A stretch of DNA of 64,000 nt from Otatea glauca. Lineage: Eukaryota; Streptophyta; Magnoliopsida; Poales; Poaceae. Below are positions 12,033 to 22,044 of the stretch, one piece after another. The position numbers were made by a program, and so were the translations under genes. Location: positions 67,555,524 to 67,619,523 of the forward strand of contig CM070722.1 of NCBI GenBank assembly GCA_036346275.1. The letters are read 5' to 3'. The notes below the pieces were generated by a model. That model was not told the origin of the DNA. It worked only from the letters and a program-made list of their open reading frames with translations, and did not search any database. Positions within the stretch are counted from its first letter, which is position 1. Every line of letters starts with the position of its first letter.

Positions 12033-12673
12033 AATACCTCCTACTAATCCTAGAAGGATTCCTGCCTCCTCTTTGCTTTGAGCCGTTGGAGAGCCGACTC
12101 GGCTCGAACCGTGAGCCGAGCCGGCTCAAAAAAATCACATACGGGTTCTTTTCCAAAAAAAATTTACATATAGGTCCTTTTTTCGGAAAAAAATACGATT
12201 AGATCCTTTTTTCGAAAAAAGAATATATATTACGTCTAGGTCCTTTATGCGTTTTTAAGACTTGCGCTGGGTTCTTTTATCAAAAAACGGAATTACGATT
12301 AGATCCTTTTCGAAGAAAACAAACGTTCAGGCTCTTTTTTTTTTGAAAAAAAATATACATCGCATTTAGATCCTTGTTGCGTTTTTCTAGCGTTACCTTT
12401 AAGCCCACTGGCAGCACGAGTTGCAGGGTCAGTGGTTCCATTGGCTCCACAGGCCACTGGCATGGTAAACTAGCATAATTGCAGTTGCTATCAAATTCTG
12501 TCGTTCTCAGTAAAATTTGTTTGTACTCAGATCGAATGGGTAGGATGAAATTGGTAATATGGTAGGAAAAAATTAAATCAGGTTAAGCTCATACTTTATG
12601 TTCCGTTGACATTTCTTTAGTTTGTTCTGTTTAAAATCTAAAAGGTTTGGTTTAGGAGCACCGAAATTCATAC

Positions 12674-12828
12674 CTGGCGCGATGTAGCCGTAGGAGCCGG
12701 CGATGGCTGACATGCACTCGGACGTGGCGCCGCCGCGGCCGAGGAACTTGGCGAGGCCGAAGTCGGCGACGTGCGCCTCGAACGCCGAGTCGAGCAGGAT
12801 ATTGTTGGACTTGACGTCGCGGTGTATC
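12674..12828 (-). pseudogene. FON1: FON1-like fragment: catalytic loop to activation segment
   Basis: Resumes on the far side of the copia element as [29 protein letters not shown] (DFG), then [12 protein letters not shown], ending at a good donor (CCAG|GTATGA) at 12673. The reading phase at the donor matches the acceptor at 9764/9763, so the original exon border is intact. Confidence 0.88.
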
Positions 12829-13296
12829 TGATAGAAAAGTTAGGGTTCTTAAGACATTAACTAGTCATTCGCGTGAACACTTAATGCGGAAAAACGATAA
12901 CATATATACCGTTAGACAAAGCCATCGATTGAAGATCGGTGGTGATGATAAGTTGGAAGCAGTGGTCGTCAACGGTGACGAAGAATGAAGAGGCCGTCGT
13001 CCCAGTAGCCACCGGCGATGAAAAACGCAGTAGAAGGTAGATGATCTTCGAGTTACTTCTGCACGACTTAGGATCGGTCTTAGAACATTTAGGGGCTGCC
13101 TAATCTCAAGTGCTAACTTAAACTCGTTGGCTCCCCATTATATATATGTGCAGTGCAACTCGGGACCAAAACCAATAGATGGAAAGAGCCTCCGATCATG
13201 GCACAAAATGTGGGATCTCATCCCCTAATTTCGAATCTGTTGATCCTTTCCGGATTTGTTGATCTTTGGGTAGTTAGCCCAAGATTAAATCCAATA
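12829..13296 (-). repeat. 3' LTR of the copia element
   Basis: In window orientation it runs TGATAGAAAAGTTAGGG to ATTAAATCCAATA, 468 bp. The terminal CA seen in the other LTR is TA here. It lacks 7 bp (ATGAGAG region) present at about 19336 in the other LTR. Confidence 0.9.
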
Positions 13297-13524
13297 TTCT
13301 CCCACTTAATCGTAAGGCTAACATAAGTCCATACTTAACAAAACAACACACCAAGGTAATGCGTTTACAGCAGTCAATTAATGCTACTGAAACCCCATCA
13401 TCTATAGTATATTATTCCATCTCGATAGGATAGCCACTTATGCTTAACGGGAGTTGGTTTGTTTTCTCATGGTCCTTAATTTTTCAGGATCAGATTCTGA
13501 ATTTTTATCATAATTAATTCAGAA

Positions 13525-14010
13525 TCATAGGCTTTCCAATAAACCCATGTTAGCAACATATTCTCGAAAGATACTGGGTGGTAAGCCTTTAGTGAGCGGA
13601 TCCGCAAGCATAGACTTAGTGCTTATATGCTTAACATTAATAGTTTGATCCTGGATTCTATATTTCACAACATGATACTTAATGTCAATATGCTTGGCAA
13701 AGACCACTTGACTTGTTGTTACTCGAATAGAAAATCGCGCTAAATTATCGCAGAATATTGTAAGTGGTTTTGATATGCTGTCAACCACCATTAGTTCGGG
13801 AATAAAATTCTTAAGCCATACAGCCTGTCCGGTTGCCTCATAACATGCCACAAACTCAGCTTGCATCGTTGAAGATGCCGTAAGGGTCTGTTTGGAGCTT
13901 TTCCACGAAATGGCTCCTCCCGCAAGTGTGAAGCCATAACTCGACGTGGATTTCTTAGAGTCAACACATCCTCGCAAAGTCGTCTCAATAACCCAAAACC
14001 TCAAGGTCAT
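13525..14010 (-). pseudogene. Copia RNase H region
   Basis: Reads [65 protein letters not shown] and [16 protein letters not shown], the conserved copia RNase H tail, ending with a stop at 13525. It is separated from the RT frame by about 430 bp (14011-14444) that still looks like RT/RNase H connection sequence but has lost its frame. Confidence 0.85.
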
Positions 14011-14444
14011 CGACTTTTATATATGAGCATGTAGTTCTTAGTGCCCCGCAAATAACACAAGACTTTCTTAACACTCTCCATGGTCCAAACTCAGATTAGA
14101 TTGATATCTACCAAGCATCCGATTTAATGCTAAGTCGTATGAGTACAAACTTGAGCATACATAATGCTTCCGACAATTTGAAGCGTAAGGAATCGACTTC
14201 ATTTGATCAATTTCTAATTGATTCCTTGGACTTTGAATAAACCAAACTTATCGCCCTTAACAATTGGGGCAGCGTAATGTAACAGCTTATGCATATTATA
14301 TCTCTTAAGCACTTTGTCAATGTATGACCTTTGTGATAAGCCTAATACACCTTTGGACCTGTTTCGGTGTATTTCTATGCCTGAACATAAGAAGCATCAC
14401 CAAGATCCTTCATGTCAAAATTAGAGGATAGAAATCTCTTGGTT

Positions 14445-15440
14445 TCATACAAAGATATTCTTATCGCTGCTAGCCAATAAGATATCATCCACATAGAGCA
14501 CTAAAATAATAAATTTGCCCTCTTTAGTCTTAATGTAGATACAATTATCCACCTCATTTTCTTTAGAGCCAAATTTCCTTATTACTTCATCAAACTTAAA
14601 GTACCACTGTCTGGACGCTTGTTTTAGTCCATAGATGGATTTCTTAAGGTAACATCCCATTTGTTCCTTGCCTTCCACGACAAAACCTTCCGGTTGAGCC
14701 ATGTATACTTTTTCATGCAAGTCACCGTTAAGGAATGCAGTTTTTACATCCATCTGATGTAGCTCCAAATCATAATGAGCGACAAGTGCTATGACAATTC
14801 TTAACGAGTCTTTCTTAGACACAGGAGAGAATGTATCAACATAGTCAATCCCCTCTCTCTGTGTGAAACCTTTAGCTACAAGCCTAGCTTTGAATCTTTC
14901 AACGTTTCCCTTGGAGTCATGCTTAGTTTTATAGACCCATTTACAGCCTATTACTTTAACTCCATCAGGTATGTCTGCTAAATCCCAAACATCATTAATG
15001 CTCATAGATTTCAACTCATCCTCCATGGCATCGAGCCATTTGTCTGAATTCTTATTACTTATGGCTTCTTTAAATGAGATGGGATCATCCACTTTCCCTA
15101 TATCGTTAACATCTTCATTCATGTATAGGACATAGTCACTTGGAATGGCTGATCTTCTAACCCGCTGTGATCTTCTTAGGGTTTCATTAGGTATCACAGA
15201 TGGCTGTTGAAGTTCTTCATTAATTGCTGATGTAGGTTCATCATCAGGAGCAATATTACTAATCCCAGAATTATTAACTGGGGTTACAACACCAGGGTTG
15301 TCACTTAGAGGTGTTATTATTTGCGGCACATTAATAAAAGTCTCTTGGATTATCGGTGATGGAACATAAGTCCGAATCTTCTCGAGATCTATATTTCTGG
15401 CCTTTGAGCTCCCAACGATTTGACCATTCTCTATAAACAC
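14445..15440 (-). pseudogene. Copia reverse transcriptase region
   Basis: The longest coding remnant (331 codons). It shows WLDAMEDELKSM, VIGCKWVYKTKHDSKGNVER, ARLVAKGFTQREGIDY, FSPVSKKDSLRIV, LHQMDVKTAFLNGDLHEKVY, KSIYGLKQASRQW and the catalytic YVDDILLA box. These are the standard copia RVT_2 motifs. The frame closes at about 14445 right after the YVDD region, so it is truncated. Confidence 0.9.
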
Positions 15441-15727
15441 AAAGATGTCTTGTTTCTACAAATTTAGTATGACGATCTCAAGCAAGAAAATCGATATCCC
15501 TTAGATCTATCAGTATCCGATAAAATGGCGACTCAACGCTTTTAGAGTCTAATTTCCCAATATGTGGGTTAAAGACTTTAGCTTCAAAGAGATGTACCCC
15601 ACACTCGTAAGTATTTTAAGCTCGGTTTTCTGCCACCCAGATTTCATAAGGTGTCTTAGGGACTGATTTGCTAGGAACCCGATTAAGTATGTAGGCAATG
15701 TTTTTAATGCCTCCATCCATAAGGTTA

Positions 15728-16660
15728 TCAGTAACTGGAATAGTGAGCATACTGCACCATATCCATAAGTGTGCGATTTCTTCTTTCAGCTACACCATTT
15801 TGTTGAGGTTCACCAGGAGTTGAGTATTGAGCTACTATGCCATTTTCTTGAAGATATCTAGCAAAGGGACCAGGAATTTGTCTATATGGAGCATGTCTAC
15901 CATAATACTCTCCTCTTCGATCTGATCGCACCACTTTAATCTTTAGATTGTGCTGATTTTCTATTTCAGCCTTAAATATTTGAAATTTGTCGTGCGATTC
16001 AGACCGATCACGAATGGGGAAAATATATCCATAACGGGAGTAATCATCAGTGAATGTAATGAAAGAATCAAAACCATCCACTGATGTCACAGGAAAAGGC
16101 CCACAAATATCAGTGTGGATTAATTCTAATATCCCTGTGCTTCGAGTAGCCCATTTCTTAATTTGTTTTACGTATTTACCCTTAATGCAATCAATGCAAG
16201 GGTCTGAGTCTGAGAAATCAAGCGGGTGGAGTATCTCTTCCTTAATGAGACGTTCCATTCTCCCCTTCGAAATGTGGCCTAACCGACAGTGCCACAATTT
16301 CGATGAAGTTTCATCATCAATTCTTTTACGCTTATTTGTGCCATCACATACATTCATTAACATAGGCGATTCTTTAAGGGAAAGAACATAAAGTTTGTCT
16401 CGTTTGATAGCAAGACCAACATCATTAGATTTAAACTTTATTATGCATTGGCCGTTCCCAAACTTACAAAGAAAACCTTCATCATCTAATAAAGAAACTG
16501 AAATAAGGTTCCTTCTCAAACTAGGAACATAAAGAACATTATTTAGATGAAGTACAAAGCTATTTTCTAATACTAATGGTAAGGTCACAATGGCTTCAAC
16601 TTCAGCCTCCTCCCCATTAGCGACTCTAAGGCTTCGCTCCCCCTTTCTTAGCGTCTTCAC
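15728..16660 (-). pseudogene. Copia protease tail and integrase region
   Basis: Contains LYVPSLRRNLISVSLLDDEG (GAG-pre-integrase), the HCRLGHISKGRM...CIDCIKGK zinc-binding module, then the integrase core with HTDICGPFP, TDDYSRYGY, VVRSDRRGEYYG and PQQNGVAERRNRT (Asp, Asp, Glu catalytic set). The usual SDRGGEY is SDRRGEY. The frame is lost after RTLMDMVQ. Confidence 0.88.
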
Positions 16661-16899
16661 AGAAAGGAATCCTGTAAAGAATTTGAAACATGTATAGAGG
16701 CACCTGAGTCAATCCACCAAGAATTAGGAGAAAAATCAGCATAAAGAGATTCCTCAATAAAGGTGATTTCATCATTACCCTTCTTCATGAGCCACTTGTA
16801 AATCTGGGCAATTTTTCTCGAATGTGCCCATCTTTCTTCTGCAGGTTTACATACGACGCTGTTGGATGAAGAGGGTGTTGCAGAGCTTTGCCTTTATGC

Positions 16900-17621
16900 T
16901 CGCCTTATTTGACTCAGCTTTGGGAGAGAAAATGAGTTTCTTCTTGGACTTATGGTCTCCTTGAATTTTCTTTTCTTATTGCCAACAAAGTGGACAACAT
17001 CCTTCTTGTCGGCCTTCGCCTTTCCTCCTCCCGAACGCACATGGCAATTAACTCGCTCATGGTCCACTTCTCCTTTTGAGTATTGTAATTGATCTTAAAA
17101 GGACCAAACTCGTAAGGTAAAGAAGTCATTATGAAATGAACCAAAAAACCTTTTGAAATAGCCATGTCCATTCCTTTAAGCTTGGAAGCCATATCTGTCA
17201 TCATCATGATATGCTCCCTGACACCGCCTCGCCCTCATACTTGGAAGTGAGCATTTTCATGATTAATGTATCAAGCATAGACTTTTGAGGAGCCTTTGAA
17301 TTGCTCCTCTCAAGCCGATACATTTTAGCATCTTCTGAGTCGGGATTGCTCCCTAATTCCTACCGATATTGTGCTCTTCATTATCATCAAGGACATGAGG
17401 TTAGACCGCTCCCATTTCTCTGCTGCGATTTCATAGGACTTCTTTAACTCGTAGAAGTTCTCATCATCGCAGATGGGAGGAGTAGGAGCGACCTCACGAA
17501 GTGCAAGGTCCAAATCCATTATTCCCAGAGTTATGAGCAGTTTTTCCTTCCAAGAGGGGAAGTTATTACGTAAAGTCGCTTCCATGCTATTTAAGGTAGT
17601 GGCAATGTTTGTAGTGGTCAT
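16900..17621 (-). pseudogene. Copia gag region
   Basis: Starts at an ATG (17621-17619) with MTTTNIATTLNSMEATLRNN and FPSWKEKLLITLGIMDLDLA, the UBN2-type copia Gag opening. It shifts frame near 17340 and continues in another frame as MMMTDMASKLKGMDM and YNTQKEKWTMSELIAMCVRE. The zinc-knuckle region near 16800-16900 is degraded. Confidence 0.82.
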
Positions 17622-18119
17622 AGCTGAATAAAATATATACAAATATTAGTAAGCAATTTTAATGTCTGGCACAAAATTAACCCTACGTTGGTCTAGTTAA
17701 TAATAAGCTAATGGCAGTTCTAATTCATATCACCGTTGGGCAGAATATGAAAAAGAACTTAACTTTAATTTAAATGTGTATGACTCATGAATATAATCAA
17801 CTTTGGTCAGAATATAATCATGATCATAAAATTAATCCCAAAACATTATTAAATCTCTAATCAAGGTTTCTCGTTGGTTCCATCTTAATTAGAGACAACT
17901 TAATTAAATATTTTATCCAGCAATTTACACTCTTAAAACAGTCCAATCATCATATTAAAGAATAATCAGCATTTAAATTCTGAGAATATCCTGTAAATTA
18001 AATTAATCCCACAAATATCTAATTTTCGGGCAAAATACACCAAATATTAATTCATAAATGAAAAACAGCATTTAAATACATAAGAAAATGCTGTAAAATA
18101 AAGAAGCCCAAAACTTAAA

Positions 18120-18725
18120 ACATTTCGGCCCAAAGCACAAAATTGGCCCACATCCTTGCGGCCAAAGAACAAGACGCCGCCAAGCCTTCCTACGCGCCCA
18201 AGCAAGTAACGCCAATGACCCAGCGACGACGCGCGCGGCCAGCGAGCACTAAACGTCGGCCGAGCGCGCGGCGACGCCCACGCGGCGGAAACGAAAAGGC
18301 GCGCCACAGCGAAACAAGGCGGCGGCCGGCCCGCGCGACGCGAGGCGACGCCCGCCCGAGTAAACGGCGACGATCGCGCGGCGCGAACGCCACCGCTGAT
18401 CCGTTCGCGAACGGACGGCACGGATGAACTCAAGCCGCAACAAAACGGCGCAACGGCAAGGAAAAACCCTAGCCCATTCGTCTCCGTCTCCCGGAAAAAG
18501 ACGCGAAGCACGGGCGATGTGAGCGAGGCGGCGGCGCGCAAGCCCGGCGGAGCGGAGGCCTCGCGAGGCTCCGTCGAAGCGAAGGCGAGGCAACCGGCGG
18601 GCTAAGGCGCACGACTACCTGGCGCACACGTAAGACGTGCGGCCAAGACCCGGCACGGCCGGCAAGCAACCAACGGCGCGGAGGCGGCGCGGACTGGAGC
18701 GTGGCGGCGCCGGCGAGAGCGCCAA
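18120..18725. other. GC-rich leader segment inside the copia element
   Basis: Between the primer-binding site and gag the composition changes from AT-rich to strongly GC-rich for about 600 bp (many CGGCGACG-type words), then back to AT-rich at about 18740. Open frames here are composition artefacts without a recognisable family. It is either a natural leader of this family or an acquired host promoter/exon fragment. Confidence 0.5.
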
Positions 18726-19035
18726 AAGGTAAGCCCAAAAACCCCCTTTTAGACATTAGGTTTTGTTTGATTTGGGAATTAGGGTTCGTCATGATTCTAA
18801 TTTGGGGATTAGATTCTAGGTTTTTTTCATAACTCATCTCCTTCCAAATTCTTAATCCGAAACCATTTGCGACATTATGCCGAATTGATTGACATTAACC
18901 CGAATCAACATGAATCATCAAAACATTTGGTTCGGATCAAATTGAACTATTTTTCTTACTCTCATCTACTACTCAAAACATCACCGAATAAAATTAAAGG
19001 TTCATGTAAAAGAGACTAGCTGCTCTGATACCAAC

Positions 19036-19510
19036 TGATAGAAAAGTTAGGGTTCTTAAGACATTAACTAGTCATTCGCACGAACACTTAATGCGGAAAA
19101 ATGATAGCATATATACCGTTAGGCGAAGCCATCGATTGCAGATCGGTGGTGATGATGAGTTGGAAGCAGTGGTCGTCAACGGTGACGAAGAATGAAGAAG
19201 CCGTCGTCCCAGTAGCCACCGGCGATGAAAAACGCAGTAGAAGGTAGATGATCTTCGGGTTACTTCTGCACGACTTAGGATCGGCCTTAGAACATTTAGG
19301 GGCTGCCTAATCTCAAGTGCTAATTTAAACTCATGAGAGGTTGGCTCCCCATTATATATATGTGCAGTGCAACTCAGGACCAAAACCAATAGATGGAAAG
19401 AGCCTCCGATCATGGCACAAAAGGTGGGATCTCATCCTCTAATTTCGGATCTGTTGATCCTTTCCGGATTTGTTGATCCTTGGGTAGTTAGCCCAAGATT
19501 AAATCCAACA
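19036..19510 (-). repeat. 5' LTR of the copia element
   Basis: In window orientation it runs TGATAGAAAAGTTAGGG to ATTAAATCCAACA, 475 bp, with TG...CA ends. It directly abuts the FON1-like codons for RII at 19511. Confidence 0.92.
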
Positions 19511-20069
19511 GTATGATCCTCGGCGCGCAGTCGTGGTGGAGGTAGCACAGCCCACACGCCGCCTCCGCCGCCACCCGCGCCCTCGCCTCCCACCCCAGGT
19601 GACCGCCCTTGCCGCCGTGCAGCATCTCGCCCAGCGACCCGTTGGGCATGTATTCGTACAGCAGCAGGTTGACCTCCCGGTTGGAGACGAAGCCCAGCAG
19701 CCGCACTATGTTGCGGTGCCTGATGCGCCCTAGCGTGGTCACCTCCGCCGAGAAGCCGCGGTCGTGGTCGCCGCCACCTCGACTCACGAGCCGCTTGATC
19801 GCCAGCTCCGTGCCGCCGTGCGTCACGCCGTGGTACACGATCCCGGCCCCGCCCTTGCCGATGATGTTGTCCTCCTTGAGGCACTCGACCACGTCGTCCG
19901 CCGAGAAGTCCAGCTTCTGGAACATCGTCATCTTCCACGCGCCCGACCGCCTCCTCGCCGCCTCCCGCCACGCCTCGCACCCCTTCCTCGCGCCAAAGAA
20001 GCCTATGATCAACACGGCGAACACGACCACGAGCCACACCAGCATCTTCTTGGAGTCCCACCGCCGCAG
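19511..20069 (-). pseudogene. FON1: FON1-like fragment: juxtamembrane and kinase N-lobe
   Basis: Reads [19 protein letters not shown] (membrane segment), GARKGCEAW, then [20 protein letters not shown] (glycine-rich loop), ELAIKRL (catalytic Lys), [34 protein letters not shown] and [15 protein letters not shown]. It is one frame away from the LRR fragment that precedes it. It ends at the copia LTR, directly before the His of HRD. Confidence 0.88.
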
Positions 20070-20070
20070 A

Positions 20071-20790
20071 GACGAGCGCGTCGAGGTCGCCGAACTCGGG
20101 CGGGACTCCGCCGTCGTACTGGTTGTAGTAGCCTATGTACATGTGCTGCTGCCGATTCAGGCGCACCAGCGACACGGGCACGCGACCGGAGAGCCCGTTG
20201 GCGTTGAGGCCGAGGTACTCGAGGGCGGCCAGGTCGCCGTAGCTGTCCGGTATGGCGCCGAAAAAGTAGTTCCCTCCGAGGTGGAGGTAGCGGAGGCGCG
20301 CGTGCGCGGCGCCGAAGGGTGGGAGCGGGCCGGAGAGGTTGTTGTTGTAGGCGTCGACGAGCTCGAGGGACGGGAAGTAGGGGGAACCGTCGGCGAGGAC
20401 AGGGAACGGGCCGGTGAGGTTGTTGTTGGAGAGGTTGAGGTGGCTGAGCGAGGGGAGCGTTTGGAGCGAGGCGGGGACGCGGCCGGGGAGGCAGCACGCA
20501 GCGATGGTGAGGTTGGCGAGCGCGTCGAGAAGTGCGACCTCGGGAGGCAGGGTGCCCCCGTGCAGCGGCACGGCGGTGAGGTTGATGGCGACGACGCGGG
20601 CGTCGGCGTCGCAGAACACGCCCGAGAAGGAGCAATGGCTCGGGGACGTGGCAGCTGGGTCGGCGAGAGCGGTGGCGGTGGCGGGCACGATCGCGGCCTT
20701 GAGCTTGGAGAACGCGTAGATGTCGCGCTCCGGCGAGGCGGAGGAGACGGGGAGGAGGATGAGGAGGAGGAGGAGGAGAAGGGGAGGTAT
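20071..20790 (-). pseudogene. FON1: FON1-like fragment: signal peptide and first LRRs
   Basis: Reads I-P-P-L7-I-L-L-P (a signal-peptide core), then [18 protein letters not shown], the FSGVFC cap, [71 protein letters not shown] and [17 protein letters not shown]. That is about 240 codons with roughly six LRR units. The first codon of the family protein is ATA. An in-frame run extends upstream to 20910 but contains no ATG. Two codons (W-D) also seem missing before PAATSP compared with rice. It stops abruptly at about 20071. Confidence 0.85.
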
Positions 20791-20940
20791 TGCAGCTGTG
20801 GCGAGGCGGCGGCGGTGGGATGAGTGGAGAAGAGAGGTGGGAATAAGAGGGTGGCGGAGGGAATGGAATGGAATCGATCGGTTCGCGGGTGCAACGCCAG
20901 CAGCCAACACAATTAAGCTGGCCAGCCTAAAAATTTGGTA

Positions 20941-21604
20941 GTTTTTGTCCCGTCAGATAAAATCAAATCTTGAGATAGAAAGGACAGCATGCTTTAGCAC
21001 TAGTGAATCAAGATCAGACAGGATGCTGGCTCGACCATGGTAATTTCGGACGGTTGAGGCCAACATTTTAAATTTCGGTGAGATAAAATAAAATAATTTT
21101 TTTTAAAAGTGGTACAGGGAAGTCGGTGAATTTCGCCGCGGTTTCGGTCTTTTTGGATCGAGAGGATCACAAATTCGATCGATTTTCATAATTTTTTTGG
21201 ACCGGATTCAGCACTAAATTTTTTATGGTGAATTGTAATGTCTTTTCTGAGGAATACGGGTAAATTTTTTGCAAAAATAATAAATATACAAATTACGTAT
21301 CACTCTGTTGCTAAAATCAATTACCTGAACCAGAGACATGTGTAATGCAACAAAAAAAAACTCTTCCTATGATTTAGACTTTTAAACACTCTTCGGTTGA
21401 TATACATCACTCTCCTTCGTCACAACAGCAAACTATTTCCGGTCAAGAATATCGCTGAAAGGTACGTCATAATAGTCTGACAAAATAAGAAGGATGAAAG
21501 TGAATAATTAGACTAACTCTCCAACAGCCTACGGTTGTTTCTGATAGCAAGCTCTGTATGATTCTCCCCTTTAGCATCTATCTATCTATATATATATATA
21601 TATA
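20941..21604. other. Upstream region of the FON1-like locus
   Basis: AT-rich, no gene recognised. It ends in a TATC/TA microsatellite (about 21577-21604) into which the Micron-like element is set. Confidence 0.5.
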
Positions 21605-22012
21605 GGAAGCCGAAATAGGGCATCATGGTCGTGGGTACCATGATTTCAAATGCACAAATTCAAGTCATATTCGGGTATAATTTTCAAAAATTTCGGTTTT
21701 AGAGTATATACCTATCTATAACAATTCAAATGAAACACGTACCTTTGAAAAAATATACTCAAATTAAAAAATTTTGAACGAGTTTGGATCACATGCTTTG
21801 CTGATTTATATATAAAATCAGCACATACCTACAACCAAACTATCATCAAAAAGGGAAACTCTGGTTTGAATTTTAGTTCAAACTTGTTTGAACTAGTTAG
21901 TAAACTGGTTAAATTCAGCATCCTAAAAAAAATCAATAAAATTCGCATGAAAATACATAGGAAAAATATCATTTTTAGATCATGATGCTCCAGCACCGTG
22001 GTGTCTCAAGTA

Positions 22013-22014
<2 letters not shown>
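21605..22014 (-). mobile_element. Micron-like MITE, copy 1, bounded by TA microsatellites
   Basis: Body of about 410 bp from GGAAGCCGAAATAGGG to GGTGTCTCAAGTAATTAT, with TA runs directly on both sides (to 21604 and about 22016-22044). The reverse complement closely matches 44819-45198, including GATAGTTTGGTTGTAGGTAT and ACTAGTTCAAACAAGTTTGA. No inverted repeats or coding sequence. The microsatellite borders fit the rice Micron type, named from memory. Confidence 0.7.

Positions 22015-22044
<30 letters not shown>

Larger units (their letters stand above)
10669..12673. other. Rest of the FON1-like intron: repeats and a possible captured fragment
   Basis: Contains a GC-richer segment with an open frame (11167-11427), a CT microsatellite (11461-11483) and the duplicated 142-bp block (11891-12032, 12410-12551). 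Between the two blocks is AT-rich sequence in which TTAGATCCTTTTTCGAAAA-like words recur. No complete gene is seen. Confidence 0.5.
12829..19510 (-). mobile_element. Ty1/copia LTR retrotransposon inserted in the FON1-like kinase exon
   Basis: The LTRs are at 19036-19510 (5', element on the minus strand) and 12829-13296 (3'). Next to the 5' LTR the minus strand reads TTGGTATCAGAGC (about 19022-19034), the iMet primer-binding site; next to the 3' LTR is the purine tract AAGTGGGAGAA. The coding order on the minus strand is gag, protease/integrase, RT, RNase H, which is copia order. The target duplication on the minus strand is CATAC/GATAC, 5 bp with one mismatch. The LTRs differ at about 18 of 468 aligned bases by eye (about 4 percent, mostly transitions) plus a 7-bp indel, so the insertion is fairly young. 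Frameshifts and stops break the polyprotein. Confidence 0.93.
9405..20790 (-). pseudogene. FON1: FON1/TD1 (CLAVATA1-type) LRR receptor kinase, disrupted
   Basis: The pieces, read on the minus strand, line up with the rice FON1 receptor kinase that limits floral meristem size by perceiving CLE peptides at the plasma membrane. They are a signal/LRR part (20790-20071), a membrane and N-lobe part (20069-19511), the catalytic loop to GSYGYIAP (12828-12674) and the C-lobe exon (9763-9405), with one intron (12673-9764, GTATG...GCAG). Damage seen: ATA where the family ATG should be (20790-20788); a deletion at about 20070 that removes most LRRs and shifts the frame; a Ty1/copia element inside the HRD codons; and substitutions such as RSTM for the usual RPTM in subdomain XI. 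It lies between the ERD7-like and pseudouridine synthase genes, the same place as rice FON1, so it is the orthologous locus and not a stray copy. The orthology call rests on remembered rice sequence and gene order. Confidence 0.9.

Noticed and set aside
18143..18593. Arg/Ala-rich frames on both strands within the copia leader
   Set aside because: High GC produces open frames in all phases; no conserved motif.
19609..20823. A 404-codon plus-strand frame across the FON1-like locus
   Set aside because: Opposite strand of a GC-rich kinase/LRR exon; low-complexity Val/Glu/Arg text with no domain. The minus strand matches a known receptor kinase.
20788..20910. Extending the FON1-like protein upstream to 20910
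   Set aside because: The extra 40 codons begin with GTG, contain no ATG, and do not look like a signal peptide; they are more likely 5'UTR.
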